A stretch of 57,177 nucleotides of DNA from an uncultured Bacilli bacterium (GTDB taxonomy: Bacteria > Bacillota_I > Bacilli_A > RF39 > UBA660): NCBI GenBank assembly GCA_934095865.1, contig CAKOKU010000008.1:1-57177 (forward strand). The letters run 5' to 3'. Under the pieces are notes generated by a model that ran no database searches, had not been told where the DNA came from, and saw only the letters and a list, made by a program, of their open reading frames with translations. The first letter of the stretch is position 1; every line of letters starts with the position of its first letter. Below are positions 45,541-54,466 of the stretch, piece by piece. A program made the position numbers and the translations under genes.

Positions 45541-45879
45541 ATTTCTTTCTTTTACTTTGTATTCTTTTCTTAATCCCTTTAAGAAGTTTAGTTTTGAACG
45601 TCTTACATAACCCTTCTTAATTACTTCGATAGAATCAATAGTAGGAGCATTTACTGGGAAAATTCTAGTTACACCAACACCGTAACTCTTTTTTCTTACA
45701 GAGAAAGTTTCAGATACAGATCCACCTTTTTTAGCGATTACTAAGCCTTCAAAAGCTTGGATACGTTTCTTCTTACCTTCAATTACCCATACGTTTACTC
45801 TTACAGTATCACCTACACGGAATTCAGGAATATCTTTTCTTACTTGTTTTGCATTAATTTTATCAATTAAATTTGCCAT
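45538..45879 (-). CDS. rplS: Ribosomal protein L19
   Basis: 113 residues; FRVGDTVRVNVWVIEGKKKRIQ and FEGLVIAKKGGSVSETFSVRK are the standard L19 barrel, and VRRSKLNFLKGLRKEYKVKER the C-terminal end. Normal length. AGGAA precedes the ATG. Transcribed alone from a good promoter with a leader of about 90 bases. Confidence 0.97.
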   Translation of the reverse strand: MANLIDKINAKQVRKDIPEFRVGDTVRVNVWVIEGKKKRIQAFEGLVIAKKGGSVSETFSVRKKSYGVGVTRIFPVNAPTIDSIEVIKKGYVRRSKLNFLKGLRKEYKVKERN

Positions 45880-45977
45880 ACGTCTAATTCCTTTCTATAT
45901 ACTATATCACTCAAAATCATTAATTACTAACTGTAATAAGCGGATTTTCTACAAGGTCATTTCCTTGAAGCAAGAAT

Positions 45978-46007
45978 ATCTTACCATATAAATTAGATAT
46001 GCGTCAA
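45978..46007 (-). promoter_or_regulatory. Promoter of rplS; possible L19 leader follows
   Basis: On the minus strand, TTGACG, 18 bases, TAAGAT. The leader up to the start codon contains a hairpin CAAGG / CCTTG around AAATGA, and a later AAAATCCGC. Rfam lists an L19 leader family in Firmicutes; I cannot confirm that this is one. Confidence 0.55.
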
Positions 46008-46147
46008 TTATTTTTTACGTTTTTATGAAATTGGGGACGTAAGCTTTGATTTTCAAGCTATAAAATCTTATCACTATTGGTAAATTTGATTTACTAGTAG
46101 GCAAGCTTAATTTATAATATAACAACAATTAAAGGAGTTTACTTGCT

Positions 46148-46639
46148 ATGCAACCAACAAATATTCAAATTATTAGAGAGCGTCTTAATTTTAAACATAA
46201 TTATCCAATTGTAAGCAACATTGCTTATACATTTCAATATGTTGAGTATTTAAATAATAAAATAGTTAGAGAACATAATACTAGTGTTATTCAAAAGTTA
46301 TTAATTAAAGACTATATTATTAATTCTATTTCTATTCTAGAAGCCGTGTTTTATTTAGTATTAGCTGGAGATATTTACTTTAAAAGACCAGTTTCTTTTA
46401 ATTATATATTTAAAAAAATAATTAAAGAAAATATTTTGGGTTTATATAAAGAAGATATTAGTCTTCTCTATAACCTAAAAAAGTTGCGTAATAAAGTTCA
46501 TATATATTCTTCATATCAAGCTAGGATGACTGATTATAATTCTTTTAATAAAAAAGATTTCCTACTAATGCAGCAAATCCTTTATAAAATTTTAAATAAT
46601 AATTTTGTTAGTAATGGTAAGTTTAAAATAAGATTCTAA
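46148..46639 (+). CDS. HEPN-like protein
   Basis: 163 residues, all helical by pattern, basic. The segment YNLKKLRNKVHIYSS contains an R-x-x-x-H (RNKVH) in a helix end, the catalytic layout of HEPN RNases and toxins (R-x4-6-H variants), and a preceding helix carries ILEAVFYLVLAG. No nucleotidyltransferase partner gene is next to it. It is one of only two protein-coding genes on the plus strand in the window; its tail overlaps the convergent proS by 3 bases. AAAGGAG and TATAAT lie upstream. Family by motif only. Confidence 0.45.
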   Translation: MQPTNIQIIRERLNFKHNYPIVSNIAYTFQYVEYLNNKIVREHNTSVIQKLLIKDYIINSISILEAVFYLVLAGDIYFKRPVSFNYIFKKIIKENILGLYKEDISLLYNLKKLRNKVHIYSSYQARMTDYNSFNKKDFLLMQQILYKILNNNFVSNGKFKIRF

Positions 46640-48051
46640 TATTGTTTAGCAAAATAAATATCATATTTTGACTTCTTACCACATACTGGACAGATATCTT
46701 TTTCGTTATCACCTATTATGCAACGTGATTTTAAGCCGGTATCTGCTTTTATTTTATCTTCGCATTCCATGCTGCCACACCAAGAAATTTTGATAAATCC
46801 GTTTTTGGTAGAGGCTATTTCTTTAAATTCATCGTAGTTTTTAGCTTCATACATCATGCTATTTCTTCTTTTTAAAGCTCGTTCATACATTTCTTTTTGC
46901 ATAGTATCCATTGTATCTTTAATAATACCAATAAGTCCTTCTAAATCATCGACTTTTATTTTTTCTAAAGTATCACGGCGAACGATGGTTGTAAAGCCAT
47001 TATCTAAATCTCGTTTACCAAGTTCTAAACGAATTGGGTAGCCTTTAGTTTCGGCTTCGGCAAATTTGAAACCTGGGGTTTTATCACTAGCATCGACTTT
47101 ATAGGTAATGCCGGCACTTTCTAATTCTAAAGTGATTTCTTTTAATTTGTCATCAACGGCACCAATAGGAATAATAATTACTTTAATTGGGGCAATTCTT
47201 GGCGGTAAAACCAAACCATTGTTGTCACTGTGAGTCATAATAAGGCCGCCAATCATCCTAGTGGTTGAGCCCCAAGAGGTTTGATATGGAGTTTTTAACG
47301 TGTTATCTTTATCCAAAAATTTAATATCAAAAGCTTTGGCAAAGTGTTGACCGAAATAATGACTAGTGCCATTTTGCAATGCTACCCCATCCCACATCAT
47401 GGCCTCAATGGTATAAGTATCCTCAGCACCTGCAAATTTTTCTTTTTCCGTTTTCTTACCAACAATAACAGGCATCGCTAAATAATATCTTTGAAAATCC
47501 TCATAGACCTTTAACATTTGTAGGGTTTCTCTTTTAGCTTCTTCGGCAGTGGCATGGAGAGTGTGTCCCTCTTGCCATAATATTTCCCTGCTTCTTAAAA
47601 ATGGTCTAGTAGTTTTTTCCCATCTAACTATTGTACACCACTGATTATAAAGAAGTGGTAAATCACGGTAAGAATTAACAATTTTCTTAAAGTGGTCGCA
47701 AAATAAGGTTTCGCTAGTTGGGCGAATACACATTCTTTCTTCTAGTTTATTCTCACCACCATAAGTTACCCAAGCAACTTCAGGAGCAAAGCCTTCTACA
47801 TGTTCTTTTTCTATATTAAGAAGACTTTCTGGAATAAGCATTGGCATCTGAACATTTTGATGCCCTAGTCTTTTAAATTCTTTATCTAAAATACTAACCA
47901 TATTTTCCCAAATAGCATAGCCGTATGGTCTTATTATCATACTACCTTTATTCTTAGAATAATCTACTAAATCAGCTTTTTTACAGACGTCGGTATACCA
48001 TTTTGCAAAGTCTATTTCACGGTCAGTTATATCTTTTACTATATTTGCCAT
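46636..48051 (-). CDS. proS: Prolyl-tRNA synthetase, archaeal/eukaryotic type
   Basis: 471-residue class II aminoacyl-tRNA synthetase that joins Pro to tRNA-Pro. It lacks the bacterial editing insertion, and the start (EIDFAKWYTDVCKKADLVDY) and class II motif 2 region (TRPFLRSREILWQEGHT) match the short archaeal type (ProRS type 3). Motif 3 is in GSTTRMIGGLIM. The C-terminal domain has several Cys residues (SWCGSMECE, CPVCGKK) that suit zinc binding, and it ends in the usual Tyr. Several Firmicutes and Mollicutes use this form. Complete. Confidence 0.95.
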   Translation of the reverse strand: MANIVKDITDREIDFAKWYTDVCKKADLVDYSKNKGSMIIRPYGYAIWENMVSILDKEFKRLGHQNVQMPMLIPESLLNIEKEHVEGFAPEVAWVTYGGENKLEERMCIRPTSETLFCDHFKKIVNSYRDLPLLYNQWCTIVRWEKTTRPFLRSREILWQEGHTLHATAEEAKRETLQMLKVYEDFQRYYLAMPVIVGKKTEKEKFAGAEDTYTIEAMMWDGVALQNGTSHYFGQHFAKAFDIKFLDKDNTLKTPYQTSWGSTTRMIGGLIMTHSDNNGLVLPPRIAPIKVIIIPIGAVDDKLKEITLELESAGITYKVDASDKTPGFKFAEAETKGYPIRLELGKRDLDNGFTTIVRRDTLEKIKVDDLEGLIGIIKDTMDTMQKEMYERALKRRNSMMYEAKNYDEFKEIASTKNGFIKISWCGSMECEDKIKADTGLKSRCIIGDNEKDICPVCGKKSKYDIYFAKQY

Positions 48052-48107
48052 ATTTTCACTCTTTCTTTTTTATTTTTATATTATCAAAGGTTTAAATTAA
48101 AGTTATC

Positions 48108-50648
48108 TTAATTTAATTCATTTATTTCCTTTAATACATTATTTAACATACTTGTCTCTTTTTCTAAATCTAATCTTTCTTTTGTCACTATATTTTCTGG
48201 GGCTTTTTTAACATAGTTTTCGTTATTTAAAAGATTAGTTCTTCTTTTAATACTAGATTCTAAAGTTTCTTTCTTTTTCATTAGCTCATTTAAAACAGCA
48301 GTTTTATCAATATTATTATCATAACAGATATAAGCTTCTATTTTATTAGCACTTACTAAAATCTTAGTATTCTTAGAGCTTGATGTTACAATCTTATCAT
48401 CTAATTTTAATAATTTAATTGCAAGATCATCTAACGATTTTGTTTCGACCTCAAAATCTTTGCCGGCATTATTTTCTAATTTCTTATTTCTAAAAGTAGT
48501 AACAAATTCTAATAGCTTATCAACTTCTTTTGTTTCGGCATTAAAAACGTATTCTTTTTCAACTTGGGGATAATTAGATATCATAATCGATTTGCTATCT
48601 TTAAATGGTAGATTTTGGTATATTTCCTCGGTTACGAAAGGCATGAATGGATGCATAATTTTAATAATACCAGTTAAAACTTTGTACAATACGCTCCTTG
48701 TAGTTACATCATCAGTACTGAACTTAGCCATCTCAATATAGTTAGAACAGAAATCATCCCAGATAAAATTATAGACTTCACTACCAACTAGATTGAATTC
48801 ATATTTATCCATATGTTTAATGGTACTATCTAAAACATTCTCAAAACGAGTTAAAATCCATTTATCTTCTTTTTTCAAATCGTTTAGATTTAATTCATGT
48901 AAATCAGCAATGTTCATTAAAACAAAGCGTGAGGCATTCCACATTTTATTAATGAAGTTCCAAGTAGCTTTTAATTTTTCCTCGTCGAAACGCAAATCAG
49001 TACCAAAAGCACAATCAGTTACTAAATAATATCTTAGGCTATCTGCCCCATATAATTTAATCATATCCATTGGGTCAATGCCATTGCCTAAAGATTTGCT
49101 CATTTTACGGCCTTCTTTATCTCTTACAAGACCATGGATGATAACATCTTTAAAAGGACGGATGCCATTAAGTTCTAGTGATTGGAAGGTCATACGATTA
49201 ACCCAGAATGGAATAATATCATAACCGGTAACTAAGCAGTCAGTTGGGAAATATCTTTTAAAATCAGCAGTTTGTTCTGGATAACCTAGAGTTGAAAATG
49301 GCCATAAAGCTGATGAGAACCATGTATCTAGGACATCTTCATCTTGAACCCAACCTTCACCGGTTGGAGCGGTTTCGCCGACATATACTTCTTCACCACG
49401 GTACCAAGCAGGAATACGGTGTCCCCACCACAATTGACGGGAAATACACCAGTCATAAGTGATTTCCATCCAGTGATTCATAATTTTTTCAAAACGAGGA
49501 GGAATAAAATTAACTTTTGTGGCCTTATTTTGTTGATTAGCTAAAACTCTATCTGCTAACGGACGCATTTTTACAAACCATTGTTTAGAAAGATAAGGTT
49601 CAACTACGGCTTCAGTTCTTTCTGAATGGCCAACATTGTGAGTTATTTCTTCCACTTTAATTAACAGATTAGCTTCTTTTAAATCGTTAACCAATTTTGT
49701 ACGACATTCTTCTCTTGATAGACCTTCATATTTGCCACAAACATTATTCATGGTAGCATCTTTATTCATACAAATTATTCTTGGTAAATTATGTCTTAAG
49801 CCAACTTCATAGTCATTAGGATCATGAGCTGGAGTTATTTTTACTACACCGGTACCAAACTCAGGATCAGCATGGTTATCAAAAACAATTGGAACTACAC
49901 GGCCAACCACAGGAACAATAACCTTTTTTCCTTGTAGATCTTTATATCTTTCATCACTTGGGTTAACAGCAACAGCGGTATCACCGAATAAAGTTTCAGG
50001 TCTAGTAGTAGCTACTTCTAAATATCTATCTTCACCTTCAATAAAGTATTTTAGATGATAGAATGCACCTTTATCCTCACGGTAAATAACTTCTTCACTA
50101 GATAAGGCAGTCATGGCAACAGGATCCCAGTTAATAATACGCTCACCGCGGTAAATAAGGCCTTTATTATAATAGTCAACAAATGTTTTAATAACTGCTT
50201 TGTTTAAGCCTTCATCTAAGGTAAATCTTTCTTTATTGTAATCAACTGATAAGCCAAGTTTGGCCCATTGATTTCTGATATTGCCACCAAATTCTCTAGT
50301 CCAATCCCAGCAGGCTTCTAGGAATTTAGTTCTACCAATACTTCTTTTATCTAAGCCTTGTTCTTTTAATCTTTTGACAACTTTAGCCTCGGTTGCAATA
50401 GCAGCGTGATCCATACCTGGTAGCCATAAGCAATCAAATCCTTGTAATCTCTTATAGCGGATAATAACATCTTGAATGGCGGTATCATAGGCATGACCAA
50501 TATGTAATTTTCCGGTAACATTAGGAGGTGGTATTACTATGCAATATGGTTTTTTATTGAGATTACCACTAGCAAAATAACCAGATTCTACCCATGAATT
50601 ATATTTGGCTTGTTCTACTTGTTCATGATTATATTTTGTATCTAACAT
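48108..50648 (-). CDS. valS: Valyl-tRNA synthetase
   Basis: 846-residue class I synthetase, with HIGH motif in VTGKLHIGHAYD near 45, a CP1 editing domain, KMSKSLGNGIDPM near 515, an anticodon-binding domain, and a C-terminal coiled coil (NELMKKKETLESS) that touches tRNA. Slightly shorter than E. coli ValS. AGAGG precedes the ATG. Regulated by the upstream T-box, which senses uncharged tRNA-Val. Confidence 0.97.
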   Translation of the reverse strand: MLDTKYNHEQVEQAKYNSWVESGYFASGNLNKKPYCIVIPPPNVTGKLHIGHAYDTAIQDVIIRYKRLQGFDCLWLPGMDHAAIATEAKVVKRLKEQGLDKRSIGRTKFLEACWDWTREFGGNIRNQWAKLGLSVDYNKERFTLDEGLNKAVIKTFVDYYNKGLIYRGERIINWDPVAMTALSSEEVIYREDKGAFYHLKYFIEGEDRYLEVATTRPETLFGDTAVAVNPSDERYKDLQGKKVIVPVVGRVVPIVFDNHADPEFGTGVVKITPAHDPNDYEVGLRHNLPRIICMNKDATMNNVCGKYEGLSREECRTKLVNDLKEANLLIKVEEITHNVGHSERTEAVVEPYLSKQWFVKMRPLADRVLANQQNKATKVNFIPPRFEKIMNHWMEITYDWCISRQLWWGHRIPAWYRGEEVYVGETAPTGEGWVQDEDVLDTWFSSALWPFSTLGYPEQTADFKRYFPTDCLVTGYDIIPFWVNRMTFQSLELNGIRPFKDVIIHGLVRDKEGRKMSKSLGNGIDPMDMIKLYGADSLRYYLVTDCAFGTDLRFDEEKLKATWNFINKMWNASRFVLMNIADLHELNLNDLKKEDKWILTRFENVLDSTIKHMDKYEFNLVGSEVYNFIWDDFCSNYIEMAKFSTDDVTTRSVLYKVLTGIIKIMHPFMPFVTEEIYQNLPFKDSKSIMISNYPQVEKEYVFNAETKEVDKLLEFVTTFRNKKLENNAGKDFEVETKSLDDLAIKLLKLDDKIVTSSSKNTKILVSANKIEAYICYDNNIDKTAVLNELMKKKETLESSIKRRTNLLNNENYVKKAPENIVTKERLDLEKETSMLNNVLKEINELN

Positions 50649-50665
50649 AAATCCTCTTTTCTAAC

Positions 50666-50855
50666 GAAAAAAAATCATAAGCATAAGGGCGAATAAATCC
50701 GCGGTACCACCTTATTTTATGATTTTTATCATACACTTTTATCTTCTTAACGCGAAGTAACGTTTTATACTCCAAAGCAACCTTCTCATTATTAAGAAGA
50801 CTTGTTTTCACCATACACAAGCTCTCTATACTTCTTAGATAATAATACTCCTCTT
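50666..50855 (-). promoter_or_regulatory. T-box riboswitch of valS
   Basis: On the minus strand the T-box core AAGGTGGTACCGCGG is at about 50697-50713. Stem-I elements lie further upstream, with AGAGAGC near 50823. A GTA in GAGTATAAAA, near 50771, is a plausible Val specifier. The terminator pairs AATCATAAAATAAGG with CCTTATGCTTATGATT, followed by eight T at about 50666-50673. The T-box core overlaps the terminator 5' arm, so charged and uncharged tRNA-Val select between the two folds. Terminator and T-box core are certain; specifier position is approximate. Confidence 0.9.
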
Positions 50856-50881
50856 TTTCAATGTATCTATGGTTATTATAA

Positions 50882-52123
50882 TTATTTTTCTGTTGTTTGT
50901 CTATCTTTATTTCCTTTTTTTGTTAAAGCTCTTTTTAATTTTTGAAATGGTCCGGGAATTCTTTCAGCTGGATATTTTAATGGCTTTTCTTGTTCCCCTG
51001 GATAACGATGTGTTTTAGTAATAATGCCAAATTCTTCTAAGATAAGAACAATATTTTCATCTATTCGTCTTCTTATAGACACACGGCTATTTTCAAAGCC
51101 ACTTTTTTCTGATAAGCTTTCTAAATACTTTTGGACTTCTTCTTCAGTTGCATCAACGGATACTGCATATGATAAGGCACTGCAAAATCTAGATATGCTT
51201 TCATAAGTTTTTATTTCTTTACTTCTAAGTTCTTCAGCAATTGGTAAGAGTGGAACATTTTTAATGCTTAAATTAAATTTGTATACATCTTCTTGTTTAG
51301 CATCAAGACTAGCTAGTAAGCCATCTATATCAGCAGGATGAACACCATCTTTTGTTGGCAATATTTCATATTGTTCGTTTAAGTTACCCGCAGTTTCTTC
51401 TGGAAGATAAGAAGAAATAACAATAACATTCTGAGCGTACGCTCTATCAGCTTCACAGTTAGGATTGTAACATTCTTGACAAAAGCCTTTAAAAGTTAAA
51501 AGAAAACCCACTTCAGCTGGACTTAAATTAGGATTTGCCATAATTCTTGGCATTTCTGGACTAAACTTGCCCATTAAGCCCATTACTCTTAAAATATTAT
51601 CATTAAGTTTGGCTTCATCTTCACTAAAATTCTTACTTTCAGATAATCTATCTAAGCGTATAAGTTCAGTTCTTAATGATTGGAAATCATTAAATTCAGC
51701 AAAATAAGTTAAGGCATAAGCTAAAGCTGGATATTGATATGGCATTATTCTATTATATGTGCAGATACTACTTATTAAATATGCACTATCATTAGTAGGC
51801 CAATAAGAATCTACTACGGAAGTATCATTATTTTGAGTTTCATTGTCTTCATTTTGAGCTTTATTATCTTCACTTTGCTTATCTAATTCATCTAAAGAGT
51901 CTAAAAACTCTTCAAAATCTTTTGAATTAACTTTTCCATCCGATGTTGTTTTAAAAGAATAAGAATCTTGTAACTCATCGCCAAATGATTGAGGAATATT
52001 TTGCAAAATACTATAACAAATTATTGCCCTTTTTCTATATTCTTTATCATTAGTTTTATATCTTTCTTGATAAAATCTATAAAATATTTCTAAAAATCTT
52101 GTTTGTTGTTCTGTCAATTCCAT
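50882..52123 (-). CDS. Uncharacterised soluble protein (413 aa)
   Basis: 413 residues, helical, with no signal or membrane segment. An acidic Asn/Glu repeat-rich patch lies near 95-107 (DNKAQNEDNETQNND). The C-terminus is very basic (LKRALTKKGNKDRQTTEK). Two halves resemble one another: both begin with an RFLEIFYRFYQE or LLTFKGFCQE helix and then a YAQNVIVISSYLPEE / RAIICYSILQNIPQS helix followed by the ISxFDxLLxSLD end. I infer an internal duplication. No family recognised. The start has no strong ribosome site. Confidence 0.55.
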   Translation of the reverse strand: MELTEQQTRFLEIFYRFYQERYKTNDKEYRKRAIICYSILQNIPQSFGDELQDSYSFKTTSDGKVNSKDFEEFLDSLDELDKQSEDNKAQNEDNETQNNDTSVVDSYWPTNDSAYLISSICTYNRIMPYQYPALAYALTYFAEFNDFQSLRTELIRLDRLSESKNFSEDEAKLNDNILRVMGLMGKFSPEMPRIMANPNLSPAEVGFLLTFKGFCQECYNPNCEADRAYAQNVIVISSYLPEETAGNLNEQYEILPTKDGVHPADIDGLLASLDAKQEDVYKFNLSIKNVPLLPIAEELRSKEIKTYESISRFCSALSYAVSVDATEEEVQKYLESLSEKSGFENSRVSIRRRIDENIVLILEEFGIITKTHRYPGEQEKPLKYPAERIPGPFQKLKRALTKKGNKDRQTTEK

Positions 52124-52258
52124 ATGTCTATTTAATCAGCTATCAAAAACATTAAAGAAAACACTTTTAACAACTGATTCCTTTCTTTTCTTGATTTATA
52201 TATTGTATCACAAAAGCGTTAGATTTATTACAAATTTATATTGTTAAAGCCTATTTTT

Positions 52259-54334
52259 TTATTTTTTATTAGGGTTGTTAGGTAATGTTCGATTGCGGCT
52301 AGGTTCTATGGCTGGGGCGGTGGCATTTTCACCAGAACGATTTTCGCGTTCAGCTTTCTTGATTGCCTTATAAATTTCTTTTACTTGTTCAGCTAAGGCA
52401 TCATATATTTTTGATGCTTCCTCACTATTATTTTGTAGCATATTAACCAGAGAATAAATTTCGTTAATTTCATAACTGAATTTATCACCCTTAGCCATAA
52501 TTTCGGCCCATTTTTCTGCTAGGCGCTCTTGGTCATTATCAATAGAAGTTAAGGAAACTGCTACTTGTACTTTTCTATATAAATCATTGACGCCATTTTC
52601 TAATTCTTTATCAATTTCTTCCTCAGCATAATTGTAATCGTATGGCATATTTGCTAAAAAGTAAATCTCTTCTATCTGACTACTAAAACCATAACTATGA
52701 GCCACAATAAATTGCCATTTTGTTACTAATTGTTTTGTTTCATTATCTAAGCGAGTTAAAATATTTGTTACTAAACTATTTCTAACTTCCGGTACTGATT
52801 TTTCAACATAGCTTATCATTTGTTTGAGCATTTGTTCTTGGGCATTTGGTTTGCAATTAGCTTCTAGAATATGTTGGAATAATCTAATATCACAAGCTTT
52901 TATTGTTTGACCACCTTTTTGATATTCATCAACACCATTAATTTTAGTGTAAGCTTTAGAGGCATTTACTTTAACTGGTTTTTCTTTATCCTCTTTTGGA
53001 GCATTGCTTATACTTTCAAACGTTGTTAAGGCTTTAATAAACTCTTGTCTTTTTACATCATCAAGACTTACTCCTAAATCTTTATTAAGCACAACATTGT
53101 ACATATTTTTACCACTAGTCAAATACTCAAGGAATGTGTTCATAGCTTCTTCTTTATTGTTTCCAGCTAGCATGGCAGCAATTTGTTGTTCCATAATATT
53201 ATTGATTGATGGAGAGTCTGAATTACAGCTAGCTATAATCTTAGAATTAGTATTAATAACATCTAGAACTAAAGCCATGAATTGAGGTCCTAATTTAGTA
53301 GTACCTAGTAAATAATAGGCTATGGTGGCAAACAAATCAATATGACTATCTTTAATACCTGAGTTTAAGTATCTAATCAACTCATCACAAGATTTATTTA
53401 TATCTTTACTCATTCGTAATTTTAAAGATGTTAATTTAGCAGCATCTTCACTGGATAAATCAATACTATCATCGATTTCCATGCCATGAAGGAAGGCGAA
53501 TTCTGCAGCTTGGTCAGGAGTTTGCGGAATATTTAGTAAGTTAGCAGCAACTTCCATATTAGCAGTAACCTCGGCACATTCACTCTTTAATCTATTTAAT
53601 TTTTCAATAACATTTTGTTTAAAAGTACTTTTCAAGTTTATTGGCTTGCCATTGATAGAATAACTTTGAAGGTCTAGGTTGCTAACAGCACTTTGGCGAT
53701 CAAGATGATTTAAATAGTGTAATATATTGTTGCAGTTTTCTTCTACTTGAGAAGCTAGATTTGTTGCAACAGTGTTGCCAAACATGAAAGATAGACCCGT
53801 TGTAGCATCATAACAATATGATGAAAAAGTGGATCTGAATAAGGCAATTTCTTCTTCCTTTATTTCTGGAGCCTCAGAAGGAGTTGTTAAAGTGCCATCT
53901 GGATTTGATACTTTCCAAGCTTTTTTAACAAAGCAAGCCATCATTTGTTTTTCTTGCATTAAATATTTTGTAAATTTGACATCTGGTGATGCTATATCCG
54001 TTCTGGAATTATTTTCAATAACTCTAAGAAAAATATCTGCTTCTGTTTCTCTTTTAATACCTACTAACATAATTATCATGTTTAGACATTCAACGTAAGA
54101 ATCAAGTTGACCTGTTTTTACATAATTAATTATTTTATCAATAGATTCAATTGATTTTTCCAAAATCGTAGAAGTTTTTAATTTAAGCTCTATTTCTTGA
54201 AATAAATCATCAAGCATTCCGGCTTTTGGCTGTCTTGACTTGGTTTCCATTTTCTTTAATTTTTCTTGTAGAACTTTTTGAGTCTTTTTTAGACGTCCTA
54301 CAAACTCATATTTATCATAATTTTCTGATTTCAT
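52259..54334 (-). CDS. Uncharacterised soluble helical protein (691 aa)
   Basis: 691 residues, nearly all helical, no signal or membrane segment. Near the end two segments repeat: LVTKWQFIVAHSYGFSSQIE and LAEKWAEIMAKGDKFSYEIN, each followed by E-I-Y-x-L-x-N-M, roughly 73 residues apart, so a tandem duplication is likely. The C-terminus is Pro/Arg/Asn-rich and disordered. The ATG has AAAGGAAAG and a near-consensus promoter. It lies directly upstream of the 413-residue gene with the same orientation. No family recognised; possible effector or scaffold. Confidence 0.55.
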   Translation of the reverse strand: MKSENYDKYEFVGRLKKTQKVLQEKLKKMETKSRQPKAGMLDDLFQEIELKLKTSTILEKSIESIDKIINYVKTGQLDSYVECLNMIIMLVGIKRETEADIFLRVIENNSRTDIASPDVKFTKYLMQEKQMMACFVKKAWKVSNPDGTLTTPSEAPEIKEEEIALFRSTFSSYCYDATTGLSFMFGNTVATNLASQVEENCNNILHYLNHLDRQSAVSNLDLQSYSINGKPINLKSTFKQNVIEKLNRLKSECAEVTANMEVAANLLNIPQTPDQAAEFAFLHGMEIDDSIDLSSEDAAKLTSLKLRMSKDINKSCDELIRYLNSGIKDSHIDLFATIAYYLLGTTKLGPQFMALVLDVINTNSKIIASCNSDSPSINNIMEQQIAAMLAGNNKEEAMNTFLEYLTSGKNMYNVVLNKDLGVSLDDVKRQEFIKALTTFESISNAPKEDKEKPVKVNASKAYTKINGVDEYQKGGQTIKACDIRLFQHILEANCKPNAQEQMLKQMISYVEKSVPEVRNSLVTNILTRLDNETKQLVTKWQFIVAHSYGFSSQIEEIYFLANMPYDYNYAEEEIDKELENGVNDLYRKVQVAVSLTSIDNDQERLAEKWAEIMAKGDKFSYEINEIYSLVNMLQNNSEEASKIYDALAEQVKEIYKAIKKAERENRSGENATAPAIEPSRNRTLPNNPNKK

Positions 54335-54358
54335 TTTAATCTTTCCTTTAGGACACTT

Positions 54359-54387
54359 ATTGTAAATTTTGGCGACTTGTTTGTCAA
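54359..54387 (-). promoter_or_regulatory. Promoter of the 691-aa gene
   Basis: On the minus strand, TTGACA, 17 bases, TACAAT. It is next to the diverging pilB-like promoter. Confidence 0.85.
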
Positions 54388-54406
54388 TATTTTTTATGAA
54401 AATAAA

Positions 54407-54435
54407 TTGTAAGATTGGTTAATTTATAGTATAAT
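54407..54435 (+). promoter_or_regulatory. Promoter of the pilB-like gene
   Basis: TTGTAA, 17 bases, TATAAT on the plus strand, with AAAGGA before the start codon. Confidence 0.8.
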
Positions 54436-54466
54436 TTGCTTAGATTAAAATAAAGGATTGGTTAAT

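Noticed and set aside
50629..50820. 63-codon reading frame upstream of valS
   Set aside because: It lies in the T-box leader; the base pattern is explained by RNA structure, not coding.
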